Shown here one piece after another: positions 9,201 to 16,432 of a stretch of 28,471 nt of DNA. The stretch spans positions 1 to 28,471 of the forward strand of contig JAULUH010000455.1 in NCBI GenBank assembly GCA_032111745.1, in the 5' to 3' direction. The DNA is from JAULUH01 sp032111745 (GTDB lineage: Bacteria > Chloroflexota > Anaerolineae > JAAEKA01). Below the pieces are notes generated by a model. It saw only the letters and a program-made list of their open reading frames with translations, ran no database searches and was not told where the DNA came from. Within the stretch, counting starts at the first letter, position 1; every line of letters begins with the position of its first letter. The position numbers and the translations under genes were made by a program.

Positions 9201-9608
9201 GTAGTAGCCCGTGCCGTTGGGCCCGATGCCCTGGTACACCACCAGCCAGTTGGTGCCGTTCCAAGCAACCTTGGGGCTGGTTTGCGAGCCAGCGGCGGCG
9301 GTGACAGCGAAGGGCGTGGGATCCAGCAGGTTGCCAGCGTTGTCTAACCGCATGGCGTAGATATCGCGGCCGGTTTCGCTCTCGGTGCCGCCGGTGGCAA
9401 TGGCGCGCGAATCCTCCCAAACGACCAGGTGTTTGTCGCCGCCCTGGGCGATGGCTGGGGCCTGTTGATTGTTGTAGGCGGGGCTGATGGCATCGTCGCC
9501 GGGCAGCCAGCGGGTCGGGATGGTGCTGGCGCTGGCGGGGGTGGCTGCGGTGCCCAACAGCAAGGCCAGCAGCAAGGTGGCCAGAACGAGGGTGCGGGGG
9601 GGGTTCAT
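6207..9608 (-). CDS. Large secreted protein: propeller-like repeats, two PKD domains, Thr/Pro linker, C-terminal Ig-like domain
   Basis: The product has 1133 residues and starts at ATG 9608, 9 nt after an AAGGAG; the ATG at 9617 is excluded because it touches the Shine-Dalgarno. A signal peptide is clear: MNPPRTLVLA, a leucine-rich core, then ATPASAS at about residue 28. Residues 35-770 hold many repeats of the type VAWNGTNWLVVYQ with GNLLDPTPFAV-like turns, probably beta-propeller blades. Two PKD domains follow (about 780-868 and 870-952), each with STDPDGSI- or SYDPDGSI-like loops and a YxWDFGD or IKWTFHD core. A Thr/Pro linker (about 955-1028) separates them from a C-terminal Ig-like or CarboxypepD-reg-like beta domain. 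No sortase motif is seen. It is probably exported and exposed on the surface or released; ligand unknown. It stands alone between the cox operon and kdpE. Confidence 0.85.
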   Translation of the reverse strand: MNPPRTLVLATLLLALLLGTAATPASASTIPTRWLPGDDAISPAYNNQQAPAIAQGGDKHLVVWEDSRAIATGGTESETGRDIYAMRLDNAGNLLDPTPFAVTAAAGSQTSPKVAWNGTNWLVVYQGIGPNGTGYYDNGLYAVRVSPSGQVLDPRPIAFYGTKPSGGSYWSVASDGNNWVVAVQGTSTSGDIVALRVSPDGVVLDPPTRTLVDSTYYMRSNIKLAYAGGVFLLTYDDQYLSGTNETDGLRFDGNLNLLGTSTQLLSVSASALASNGTDFYLVWNQQQPDYSMAVTGTRISAAGQKLDGAGDNISANNPNGSYDTIAAAWDGINWKVTWGTNGTVRVARISTAGQVLDPGGVAVLGPQTGLSAGNGTGGVQLVWSPYVNSDQGVVTASIPASSAAGPNRDVSIGAPLQLRPDIAASGSGFMVAHFSSTGTGHRVLAQPLDTAGNPTTASPVELDTGSLSSSLGPPAVAWNGSVYLLAWGRGDGVVAQRLDAAGNKVDAAPFVVMPGAFGPPDLDAIGDTFLVLGRKCGYSCEFIDLYGARVNGSTGTVLDATPLALAGGYIGRAPAITVLGGRWLVVYHSNWSHDESNADTGALFVSPDGTKSAGFGLYNFSTAGGNGVFRIGLASNGNLALMAQSAEISSGVETDLLFRLIYPDGTLSPATNLTPWRGNQYNPQVAWDGTNFVIVYEEQKNRFEDLDMLDGRSDLFGMRVSPAGTVIDPQGFVFSTSPIGETLPAIAAQNGAWLIAGALVRNEAPFASYRIGYSLLGGGGNQLPVAVAAANPSAGDVPLAVSFSSAGSTDPDGSITAYAWDFGDSATEAQANPGHTYAAPGPFVADLTVTDPAGGRTTQAILVNATAPNQPPVAIAEAVPSSGPAPLNVTFYADKSYDPDGSIGNIKWTFHDGSETWGSTGYYTYNNPGTYLATLTVYDGRNTTGTTTVTISVGTAATATPSPTPTLTVPASPTPTAGPTRTPTPTPTRRGFRTPTPTPRPPTATPTWTPTAQPGPTSTPTATPTPGSGCTGSCLRSADITLSAKGFVSVTVTGKVTVRDENGNLVPSATVTIRWNRPDGSQLTQNGSTDSLGVATFTTTGGRGTYTLTVTNIAKSGSTFDPANSVLSKSITR
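6525..6745 (-). repeat. Low-complexity Thr/Pro-coding repeat in the PKD protein
   Basis: This stretch codes for runs of TPTP and PTATPTW-type residues joining the second PKD domain to the last domain. It is a flexible extracellular linker of the kind common in secreted Chloroflexota proteins. Repetitive coding such as this can vary in length between strains. Confidence 0.7.
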
Positions 9609-9710
9609 GAGCCACATCTCCTTATCCCACGGGAATGCATGGCAGAGGCGCCGGGTCCGCCTGATTCTGTGTTGCCTCCACCAGTGTACCCTGAAGTAGC
9701 AGAATCGCTA

Positions 9711-9724
9711 GTGACCTGAGTCAC
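9711..9724. promoter_or_regulatory. Short dyad between kdpE and the PKD gene
   Basis: GTGAC-CTGA-GTCAC is a perfect 5-bp inverted repeat in the 201-bp spacer upstream of the PKD gene and downstream of kdpE. It could be an operator or a small stem. No T-run makes it a convincing terminator, and I could not find a consensus promoter for the PKD gene here. Confidence 0.3.
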
Positions 9725-9809
9725 AGAAGCGCAGGGCAAATTGAGGTCGACTTGGCGGCCATGAGCTCATCCGCTACCCTGTTCTGAGACAACAGACGCG
9801 TCGTGGTGG

Positions 9810-10535
9810 TCAGAATGGCGTTCCTGCCGTGTTGCCGAGCTCGGCGCGCAGCCGGTAGCCAACCCCCGGTTCGGTGATCAGGAAGCGCGGGCGTGCGGGG
9901 TCAGCCTCCAGCTTGCGCCTCAGCTGGGCAACGTACACGCGCAGGTAGTGGCTTTCGTTGGTGTAGCCGGGACCCCACACCTCGCGCAGCAGCTGGCGGT
10001 GGGTGATAACCTTACCGGCGTGTTGGATCATCGTTGTCAGTAGCTTGTATTCGATCGGCGAGAGGTGCACCTCCTGGCTGTTGACCAGCACCTGACGCTG
10101 TACCATGTCGACCCGCAGGTCGCCCACCTCGAAGACGGGGCTATCCGGGCCAGAGGCCGGACGCGGGGCATGGCGCAACGCGGCCCGAATGCGCGCCAAG
10201 AGCTCCGCGATGCCGAAGGGCTTAGTCAGGTAGTCGTCGGCTCCCGCGTCCAACGCTACAACCTTTTCGCCCTCCTGCTGCCGCGCCGAAAGAATGACAA
10301 TTGGCACCGCAGACCACCCACGCAGCTCCTCGATCACCCTCAGCCCGTCCATGTCGGGCAGCCCCAGGTCCAGCATGATCACGTCGGGCAGCCTGAGTGC
10401 GGCCTGGGCCAGTCCGTCGCGGCCTGTCTCGGCCTCGATCGTGCGGTAATTGCTGGCTGCCAGCGCGGCTCGCAGGAAGCGCCGGATGGGTGCTTCATCC
10501 TCGATGATCAGAACCAGTGGCGATGGTTGGGTCAC
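9810..10535 (-). CDS. kdpE: KdpE-like OmpR-family response regulator
   Basis: This is a 241-residue response regulator. The receiver domain (about 6-120) has the acidic pocket E12/D13, the phospho-acceptor D56 (MLDLGLPDMDG) and the conserved K105 in YLTKPF. A winged-helix DNA-binding domain of OmpR type follows (about 140-235, ending FLITEPGVGYRLRAE), and the whole most resembles KdpE. The start is GTG 10535, which overlaps the kinase stop as GTGA, a classic coupled junction; a longer in-frame N-terminal extension reaching into the kinase gene is not real. It is the last gene of the kimA-kdpD-kdpE set and probably controls potassium uptake, perhaps of kimA itself. Confidence 0.88.
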   Translation of the reverse strand: MTQPSPLVLIIEDEAPIRRFLRAALAASNYRTIEAETGRDGLAQAALRLPDVIMLDLGLPDMDGLRVIEELRGWSAVPIVILSARQQEGEKVVALDAGADDYLTKPFGIAELLARIRAALRHAPRPASGPDSPVFEVGDLRVDMVQRQVLVNSQEVHLSPIEYKLLTTMIQHAGKVITHRQLLREVWGPGYTNESHYLRVYVAQLRRKLEADPARPRFLITEPGVGYRLRAELGNTAGTPF

Positions 10536-12139
10536 GGGCGACTCTCCGGCTGCTCGAACTCGATCGAGACAGCGGACCAGGTAGACGATTCCGCGGGGTC
10601 TTCGCTGGCGCCATCCAGGGGTAGAGCTGGCGGCTGGCCTTCCACGGGCAGATCGAAGCGAAAGGTAGCGCCGCCTTGCGGCCTGTTTCCGGCCCATATG
10701 CGACCGCCGTGGGCTTCCACTATACTGCGGCAGATTGCCAGGCCCAGTCCCACACCGCCGGCCTGAGGCCGGGCGCGATAGAACTTCTCGAACACGCGCT
10801 CCTCGTCGCCGGGGGAGAGGCCAGGGCCGCGATCCGCCACCTCGACCACCACCGTTGTGCCAGTCGGCCACGCGGCGAGCTCGATAGGCGTTCCGGCCGG
10901 CGTATACTTGACCGCATTCTCGATGAGGTTGATCAGCACCTGTTCGATGGACACTTCGTCGAGCGGTACCAGGGGCAGGTCAGGAGCCAGGCAGACCGTA
11001 ACGGGTCTACCTGCCAGGATAGGCTCCGTGCGAGTCAGTGCAGCCCCAATCACTTCCTCCACCAGTTGCCAGGCCTTGCTGACGTGAATGGCTCCGGACT
11101 CGAGCCGTGTCATGTCGAGCAGGTTGCGAACGAGCACATTGAGACGATTGGCCTCCTCATAGATCCCCTGCGCCAGCTCGAGGCGGGTTCCGGCGTCCAG
11201 CTGCTGATCCTCGACCATTAGACTACTGGCAGCGCCTGTGATGGCCGTCAAGGGTGTGCGCAGATCGTGCGAGACTGAGCTCAGCAGCGAGCTACGCATG
11301 CGTTCGGACTCGACCTGAAGGCGGGCATGCTCGGCCTCTTCCGACAGGTGTGCCCGCTCGATGGCCAGCGCCGCAAGGCTGGCAAAGGCTTCCAGCAGGC
11401 GGCGTTGATCGGGCGTCAGGCGGCTGGCCGGGTCTAATGGCTTGACGCCGAGGATGCCCACGATCCCACGGGCTGTTTTCAGCGGCAGGTAGCGCGCCTC
11501 GGCTTCAGAGAGTGTGTCAGTGCCGCGACCAGCTGCCTGGCCATGGCTGAACGCCCAGGCGGCGACGGCCTGCTCGCGATCGTTGATCGTGAACTCAGGT
11601 CCAGGGGCCGACAACACCAGCCCGTCCTCTCCGCCGGGTCCCGGCAGGAGCACGACGACCTGGCGGCCAAACACTTTGGCCGTGCTGTCGATGACGATAT
11701 GCACAATGGCATCCAGGGTGCCTGCGGCTGCCAGATCGCGGCTGAGGTCATTGAGCATGGCGGTCTCATTAGCGCGGCGCTCGGCGGTGTTGGCCTGAGC
11801 TCGAAACCGGTCAGCCAGTGTGCTGATGACCACGCCCACAGCCAGCAGGCCGAGGAAGGTCAGCAGGTACTCGGTGTCATCTACGGCAAGGGTGAAGCGC
11901 GGGTGTACCAGAAAGAAATCGAAGGCCAGCACACCCAGCACCGATGCCAGGATGGCCGGCCCACGTCCCAGGACCATTGCCGCAACGATCACCGCGAAGA
12001 GATAGATGATCAGCAGATTGGCAACAGAGAAGGCTGGACGCAGCGCAATACCTATCGTCGTGGCAGTGGCCATCAACACCAGACTGAGGAGATAGCTTTT
12101 CCAGGGTGTTGCCTGGCGAGGCAGCTCGCCGTTGCTCAT
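10532..12139 (-). CDS. kdpD: Short KdpD-like sensor histidine kinase without the N-terminal KdpD domain
   Basis: The protein has 535 residues, against about 900 for classical KdpD. It begins directly with the DUF4118 block of four membrane helices (about residues 14-110, e.g. VANLLIIYLFAVIVAAMVLG). A GAF-like domain (about 130-260) comes next, then HisKA with phospho-acceptor H291 in SSVSHDLRTPLT, and HATPase_c with the N box LINLIENAVKYTP and G boxes ADRGPGLSP and GVGLGLAI. The cytoplasmic UspA-containing N-terminal KdpD domain is absent. ATG 12139 is chosen because upstream in-frame codons fall in an unrelated stretch overlapping kimA; only a weak AGG precedes it. It lies 52 nt after kimA and overlaps kdpE by 4 nt. 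It probably senses potassium or turgor through the membrane and GAF parts. Confidence 0.87.
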   Translation of the reverse strand: MSNGELPRQATPWKSYLLSLVLMATATTIGIALRPAFSVANLLIIYLFAVIVAAMVLGRGPAILASVLGVLAFDFFLVHPRFTLAVDDTEYLLTFLGLLAVGVVISTLADRFRAQANTAERRANETAMLNDLSRDLAAAGTLDAIVHIVIDSTAKVFGRQVVVLLPGPGGEDGLVLSAPGPEFTINDREQAVAAWAFSHGQAAGRGTDTLSEAEARYLPLKTARGIVGILGVKPLDPASRLTPDQRRLLEAFASLAALAIERAHLSEEAEHARLQVESERMRSSLLSSVSHDLRTPLTAITGAASSLMVEDQQLDAGTRLELAQGIYEEANRLNVLVRNLLDMTRLESGAIHVSKAWQLVEEVIGAALTRTEPILAGRPVTVCLAPDLPLVPLDEVSIEQVLINLIENAVKYTPAGTPIELAAWPTGTTVVVEVADRGPGLSPGDEERVFEKFYRARPQAGGVGLGLAICRSIVEAHGGRIWAGNRPQGGATFRFDLPVEGQPPALPLDGASEDPAESSTWSAVSIEFEQPESRP

Positions 12140-12191
12140 TTGAGAGGACCTGATGCTCCACCTGATCGATCGCAGCCGTCCTCCGTAGATT

Positions 12192-14171
12192 CTAGCCCCT
12201 TTCGGTGGCGCCGTCAACTTGAGTCTCAAGATGAGGCTGCTCCACCTGATAGGGCACATCCATCACCACGATACCTGGTTTCGAGCGCAGCGCCAGGCGC
12301 AGTGTAAGAGCCGCCTGGGTATGCAGCAGGTTGTGCCAGCGCTTCCGGGGCACGAACTCGGGCACCACCACAGTAATCATCTCGTTAGGATGGCGTTGGG
12401 CATCGACCTTGTCGATGTACTGCAGCAGGGGCTCCATCAGCTGGCGATAGGGCGAGTCAAGGATGACGAGCCGAACGCCGTCGCCCCAGATCTCCCACTT
12501 GCGCCGTACCTTCTCGGCCTCAGCCGGATCGATCGAGACGTGGACCGCGGTGATATCCCTGGACAGCGTGTGCGCGTAGCGCAGGGCAGCCAAGGTACCC
12601 TGGTGAACGCCACTGATGGGCATGATCACTCGCTGGCGCGGCAGATTCGGCGGCGAGCCGTATTCATCGAGTGACAGGCTGGCGGCCAGCTCCATGTAGT
12701 GACGATGGATGAAAGAGAATATGGTGATCAGTGCCGGCACGAGCAGGATGACGATCCAGGCGCCGTCGCGGAATTTGGTCACGGCAAACACCAACATCAC
12801 GATTGTGGTGGCAACCGCGCCTATGCCGTTGATCCCCAGCTTGATCTGCCAACGCGGGTCGTAGGTTAGAGTTGAGCCACGCTCCCGGATCACCTCACCG
12901 GGCTCCAGGTGGCCGCATTTCCACCACCGTCGCGCCATGCCGGTCTGGGATAGGGTGAAGGAGAGGAAAACGCCAATGGCATACAGCGGAATCAGCGCGG
13001 TCACGCTGGCTCCGAAAACGATGATCAGCAGCGAGGCAATGATACCCAGGGCAACGATGCCGCGCGAGTAAACCAACCGGCTGCCCTTGAAGGTCAGCTG
13101 GCGCGGGAGAAATCCGTCCTCAGCCTGCAGCGCGCTCAGCCGGGGGAAGTCCGCGTAGGCCGTGTTGGCGGCCATGATCAGGATCAGCGTCGTCGAGGAG
13201 ATCAGCATCAAGTACGCGAGGCCCTCGCCGTTGAAGATCGTACGCGCCAATTGCGAGATGACAGTCTCCGCCTCGGATGGCACGGCGTGGATCTGGACGG
13301 TCAGAAAGCTGATACCGAGGAAGAGGATGCCCAGGATAGTGGACATGGCGATCAGGGTAATGCCGGCATTGCGACTGCGCGGCTCCTTGAACGCAGTAAT
13401 ACCGTTGGAGATGGCTTCGACACCGGTCAGCGCGGTGGTGCCGCTGGCGAAGGCGTGGAGGAGCAGGAAAATGCCGATGCTGGCGAGCTCTGTGGCCTCC
13501 ATCGGCGGCGGGTCAGTCACAACGCCGAGATTTCCGGCCAGCAGGCGGGTGAAGCCCAGGCCGACGGTAAAAACCATCACGATCAGGAAGAAATAGGTAG
13601 GAACAGCAAAGATTGCTCCAGCCTCCCTGACTCCCCGCAGGTTGACCAGCATCACGAACAGGACCAGCCCAACGGCGATGGCAACCCGCCAGGGAAACAG
13701 AGCAGGGAAGGCCGAAGTGATCTGGGCGACGCCGGAGGAAATTGACACGGCGACGGTGAGGATGTAGTCCACCAGCAGGGCGGCGCCGGCGGTCTGCGCG
13801 GGCAGCTCGCCCAGGTTGTCGCGGGCCACGATGTAGGCGCCGCCGCCGCCGGGGTAGGCATGAATCGTCTGTTCGTAGGAGATGGTGACTATAGCTAGCA
13901 GCGCGACGATGGCGATAGAGATGGGAAAGGCAAACGTGAACGCGGCCACGCCAGCTGCGGCCAGGATAACGAGAATCTCCTGCGTGGCATAGGCGGTTGA
14001 CGACAGCGCGTCCGAGGCGAAAACGGCCAGGCCAACGACCTTACCGATGGTCTGATGCGGCGCATCGGCCGTGGCCAGGGGCCGGCCGATCAGCCATGTA
14101 CGCCATGAGCGCGGCGGGGCACTGGGGCCGTCAATCCGCACCACGGTAGACTTGTCGGATTCGATAACCAT
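12192..14171 (-). CDS. kimA: KimA-like APC-superfamily potassium transporter
   Basis: This 659-residue protein resembles the KimA (YdaO) family of proton-coupled K+ importers in the APC superfamily. Family-like stretches are VFASDALSSTAYATQEIL at the first helix, HAYPGGGGAYIVARDNLG, LFVMLVNLRGVREAG and TALTGVEAISNGITAFKEP. About twelve membrane helices span residues 45-475. A cytosolic C-terminal UspA-like domain (about 500-650) contains VIMPISGVHQGTLAALRYA; in KimA this domain binds c-di-AMP and governs activity. The start is ATG 14171. The gene leads a set with KdpD- and KdpE-like regulators, which supports potassium as the substrate. Other APC amino-acid permeases are the alternative, but the ASDALSS motif and tail favour KimA. 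Confidence 0.8.
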   Translation of the reverse strand: MVIESDKSTVVRIDGPSAPPRSWRTWLIGRPLATADAPHQTIGKVVGLAVFASDALSSTAYATQEILVILAAAGVAAFTFAFPISIAIVALLAIVTISYEQTIHAYPGGGGAYIVARDNLGELPAQTAGAALLVDYILTVAVSISSGVAQITSAFPALFPWRVAIAVGLVLFVMLVNLRGVREAGAIFAVPTYFFLIVMVFTVGLGFTRLLAGNLGVVTDPPPMEATELASIGIFLLLHAFASGTTALTGVEAISNGITAFKEPRSRNAGITLIAMSTILGILFLGISFLTVQIHAVPSEAETVISQLARTIFNGEGLAYLMLISSTTLILIMAANTAYADFPRLSALQAEDGFLPRQLTFKGSRLVYSRGIVALGIIASLLIIVFGASVTALIPLYAIGVFLSFTLSQTGMARRWWKCGHLEPGEVIRERGSTLTYDPRWQIKLGINGIGAVATTIVMLVFAVTKFRDGAWIVILLVPALITIFSFIHRHYMELAASLSLDEYGSPPNLPRQRVIMPISGVHQGTLAALRYAHTLSRDITAVHVSIDPAEAEKVRRKWEIWGDGVRLVILDSPYRQLMEPLLQYIDKVDAQRHPNEMITVVVPEFVPRKRWHNLLHTQAALTLRLALRSKPGIVVMDVPYQVEQPHLETQVDGATERG

Positions 14172-14196
14172 AGATCATCCTTATGACCATCACAGG

Positions 14197-14240
14197 GATG
14201 CGCGCCGGCCTGCGGCGCGCATCTACACATCTCAGTGTAG
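14197..14240 (-). promoter_or_regulatory. Tandem hairpins in the kimA leader
   Basis: Two stems lie next to each other 26-69 nt before the kimA start. The first has 11-bp GC-rich perfect arms (14197-14207 with 14213-14223) and a 5-nt loop. The second has CTACAC (14223-14228) paired with GTGTAG (14235-14240) around a 6-nt loop; the two share base 14223. No T-run follows. They could regulate translation or mRNA stability of kimA. They do not resemble the ydaO c-di-AMP riboswitch. Confidence 0.45.
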
Positions 14241-14323
14241 CAGCATTGCCGTCAAGGCGACGACAGAAATTGGCTCGGAGGCATCAAAGAAGCGTTAAGA
14301 TTTCTTGGAGCAGGTCGCCAGCC

Positions 14324-14352
14324 TTGACACGCGGCCTACGCTTCGCTATATT
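14324..14352 (+). promoter_or_regulatory. Near-consensus sigma70 promoter of the FGE-like gene
   Basis: TTGACA at 14324-14329 is followed after 17 nt by TATATT at 14347-14352. Transcription should begin near 14359, giving a leader of about 58 nt before the 21-codon ORF at 14417. This is the strongest promoter match in the window. Confidence 0.7.
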
Positions 14353-14416
14353 GCGTATACTTTTGTGACAATTCGTGATCATATATAGCAGTAAGAACAG
14401 TCTGAGGAGAGCAGCA

Positions 14417-14482
14417 ATGGCTCATCAAGCTGTCGTCAGCGCAAAAGAAGGTCACCGCTCCTTCGGGAAGCTATTCAGATGA
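14417..14482 (+). CDS. 21-residue leader peptide coupled to the FGE-like gene
   Basis: ATG 14417 follows an excellent ribosome site (GAGGAG at 14404-14409, 7 nt away). The frame codes 21 residues starting MAHQAVVSAK and ending GKLFR, with no hydrophobic segment. Its stop TGA (14480-14482) overlaps the next ATG (14479) as ATGA, so ribosomes ending here could re-start on the FGE-like gene, whose own ribosome site is poor. It may be a translated leader, or the remnant N-terminus of the downstream protein split by a frameshift. Confidence 0.5.
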   Translation: MAHQAVVSAKEGHRSFGKLFR

Positions 14483-15333
14483 TCGGTAATGCGATTGAAG
14501 TGCCAGCCGGCAGCAAGGGGCACCCTGACGAGGAATTCGAGTTAGAGGTAGTCACTGTCAACGGCCTGGGGGAAATCACTGAGCGCCAAAGGCGCACGGC
14601 CAGTCAGCTCATAGAGAACCTCGGTGGCGGTGTATCCCTGGCAATGGTTGTGATTCCTCCGGGTGCGTTCCTGATGGGATCCCGGGTTGGCGATGGTTAT
14701 GTCGACGAATGTCCTCAGCACCCGGTCAGGGTCCCATCATTTCTAATGGGCAAGTACCCGGTGACGCAGGAACAGTGGGTAGCGGTGATGTCGTGGACGC
14801 CTCCCTATCGTTGCCTTGGGTCAAGGCGGCCGGTGGACAGGGTCTCCTGGGATGATGCCAGGGCGTTCTGCCAGCGGCTGGCAAAGCAGACGGGACGCGG
14901 GTATCGCCTGCCCAGCGAGGCAGAGTGGGAATACGCCTGCCGGGCTGGGACCACGGCGCCATTCTACTTTGGGGAGACGCTAGCGACGGATCTGGCGAAC
15001 TACGTGGGGGAACACGTCTACAGGGCGGGGCCAAAGGGGATCTATCGCCACGAGACCACCGATGTGGGGAGCTTCCCGCCCAATGCCTTTCAACTCTACG
15101 ACATGCATGGCAATGTCTGGGAGTGGTGTGCGGACGCCTGGCACGACGACTATGCGGGAGCGCCTGCCGACGGAAGGGCGTGGGAGGGGAGGGCCGGCGC
15201 GGCGCGCGTCCTGCGCGGGGGCGGCTGGCACGATCCGCCAGACCTGTGCCGGAGTGCGGCGCGCTTCAAGGCTCTGCCGCAGGAAGGGGAGGACTTCTTC
15301 GGCTTTCGCGTGGCGCTGGCAGCCGTTGAGTAG
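14479..15333 (+). CDS. Formylglycine-generating-enzyme-fold protein (SUMF1/C-lectin fold), probably not a true FGE
   Basis: This protein has 284 residues. Residues 20-50 (FELEVVTVNGLGEITERQR) match a short N-terminal extension seen on many bacterial FGE-like proteins. The FGE-sulfatase domain then runs from MVVIPPGAFLMGS (about 56) to the end, with HPVRVPSFLMGKYPVTQEQW, RLPSEAEWEYACRAG, DMHGNVWEWCADAW and RVLRGGGW all in place. In true FGEs two cysteines (C-x4-C after RGGSF) bind copper and do the chemistry. Here only the second is present (C257), and the first position is D252. Sulfatase activation is therefore unlikely; a structural, sulfoxide-synthase-like or ligand-binding role is possible. 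No sulfatase gene is nearby. It is translated after the 21-codon leader and ends 19 nt before the convergent winged-helix gene. Confidence 0.8.
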   Translation: MIGNAIEVPAGSKGHPDEEFELEVVTVNGLGEITERQRRTASQLIENLGGGVSLAMVVIPPGAFLMGSRVGDGYVDECPQHPVRVPSFLMGKYPVTQEQWVAVMSWTPPYRCLGSRRPVDRVSWDDARAFCQRLAKQTGRGYRLPSEAEWEYACRAGTTAPFYFGETLATDLANYVGEHVYRAGPKGIYRHETTDVGSFPPNAFQLYDMHGNVWEWCADAWHDDYAGAPADGRAWEGRAGAARVLRGGGWHDPPDLCRSAARFKALPQEGEDFFGFRVALAAVE

Positions 15334-15352
15334 ATGACCACAGCGACCTCCC

Positions 15353-16432
15353 TTACGATCCAGCCACCACAGCAGACAAGCCAAGGAATGCCCCGAAGTG
15401 GCTCGTGACTGCAGCCAGGGCCTGGCTCTCGGGGGAGGTCAGAGGGCGGAAAGGAGCTGGCGTAACGACAACCGTGCCCTTCTTGAGAGCCCGCTGCCAG
15501 GTACCCACTACCTGCCCATCGACGACGATCATCGGCCGGAAGACGCCGTTGCTGGACACCACCCTCTTGTCGAACTGGGAGTCCAGGACCGTGCCGCGCG
15601 CGCGATAGCCGAGGTAGTACTCGTCGAAGGCTGGAAGCAGATGGACAGTGGGCGATGGGATAGTTGGCACAGGAGCATCGCCGGGCATCCAGTAGGCCTG
15701 GCCATCGACGGTCACGTCGACCAGTTGCGATCTGACCATCTCAAGGCCGGCGCGGGCATCCGCCGCCCGCAGTCCTGACCACCAGGCGAAATCCTGCAGG
15801 GTGGCAGGCCCGTGACTGCCGAAATAGCGGGCTGCAAGCTCGGCCAAAGCCTCTGCGCGGTCCAGGTTCTTGCCCGTGGGTACCCAGGCATCCAGCCAGA
15901 CGAAGGTCTGTTGTTTGCCCCGTAGGGGTCCGAAGCAGATCAGCCCCTCTAGGGCTGCCCGCGCCAGAATATGATAGCCGCGCTGGCCGGCAGTCGAGAC
16001 GCCTGCGTGCTCCATTGCGGCCATGACATCCTTGCGCGTACCTGATCTACCATCCCGCAGGGCGCTTTCGAGCACCTGGAAGCTGCGAGCGAACGTGGCC
16101 TCGTCCAGCTCAAGCTGCCGGTGACGGTGTTGGCTGCCGGCGACGAGGCCGGGCCCCAGCAGCGCCAGCAGCCAGCGCAGGTCGGCCGCGGCCACGAAGT
16201 GCAGGGTGCCGCGCAGCAGCCAGGTGTGGACGATGGTCCGGCCGGCAATCGCCTCTGCTATGCTGGCGGCGGTGGCGGCCTGGCAGCGCAGGCCGACAGC
16301 CCAGATGGCACTGGCGTAGTCCTGGGCCTGGAGGGCGCCGAGCCAGGCCACAGCCTGTGCCGGCGTGATGGGTCGCGGGCCTGCAAGGCGTTGATTATGA
16401 AGGCGGCTAAGGGGTATATCCACGGCAATCAT
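15353..16432 (-). CDS. Winged-helix DNA-binding protein of the HTH_42 / AlkZ-YcaQ superfamily
   Basis: The protein has about 359 residues. LHNQRLAGPRPITPAQAVAWLGALQAQD at the N-terminus, followed by TIVHTWLLRGTLHFVAAADLRWLL and FAWWSGLRAADARAGL, places it in the winged-helix DNA-binding-domain family (PF06224). This family includes AlkZ- and YcaQ-type DNA glycosylases that remove crosslinked or alkylated bases. Whether this subgroup has glycosylase activity is not known, so DNA repair is an inference. ATG 16432 is chosen because family N-termini begin just before this point; it lies 26 nt inside the methyltransferase gene, implying coupling. An upstream GTG (16456) is the alternative. No clear ribosome site is seen for either. 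Confidence 0.78.
   Translation of the reverse strand: MIAVDIPLSRLHNQRLAGPRPITPAQAVAWLGALQAQDYASAIWAVGLRCQAATAASIAEAIAGRTIVHTWLLRGTLHFVAAADLRWLLALLGPGLVAGSQHRHRQLELDEATFARSFQVLESALRDGRSGTRKDVMAAMEHAGVSTAGQRGYHILARAALEGLICFGPLRGKQQTFVWLDAWVPTGKNLDRAEALAELAARYFGSHGPATLQDFAWWSGLRAADARAGLEMVRSQLVDVTVDGQAYWMPGDAPVPTIPSPTVHLLPAFDEYYLGYRARGTVLDSQFDKRVVSSNGVFRPMIVVDGQVVGTWQRALKKGTVVVTPAPFRPLTSPESQALAAVTSHFGAFLGLSAVVAGS

Noticed and set aside
10536..10871. N-terminal extension of the KdpE-like protein
   Set aside because: The extension lies inside the kinase gene and has random, Arg-rich sequence; GTG 10535 with the GTGA overlap gives the normal family N-terminus.
14172..14360. Possible ydaO c-di-AMP riboswitch before kimA
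   Set aside because: The conserved GGGGAACC-type segments are not present; only two simple hairpins are seen.
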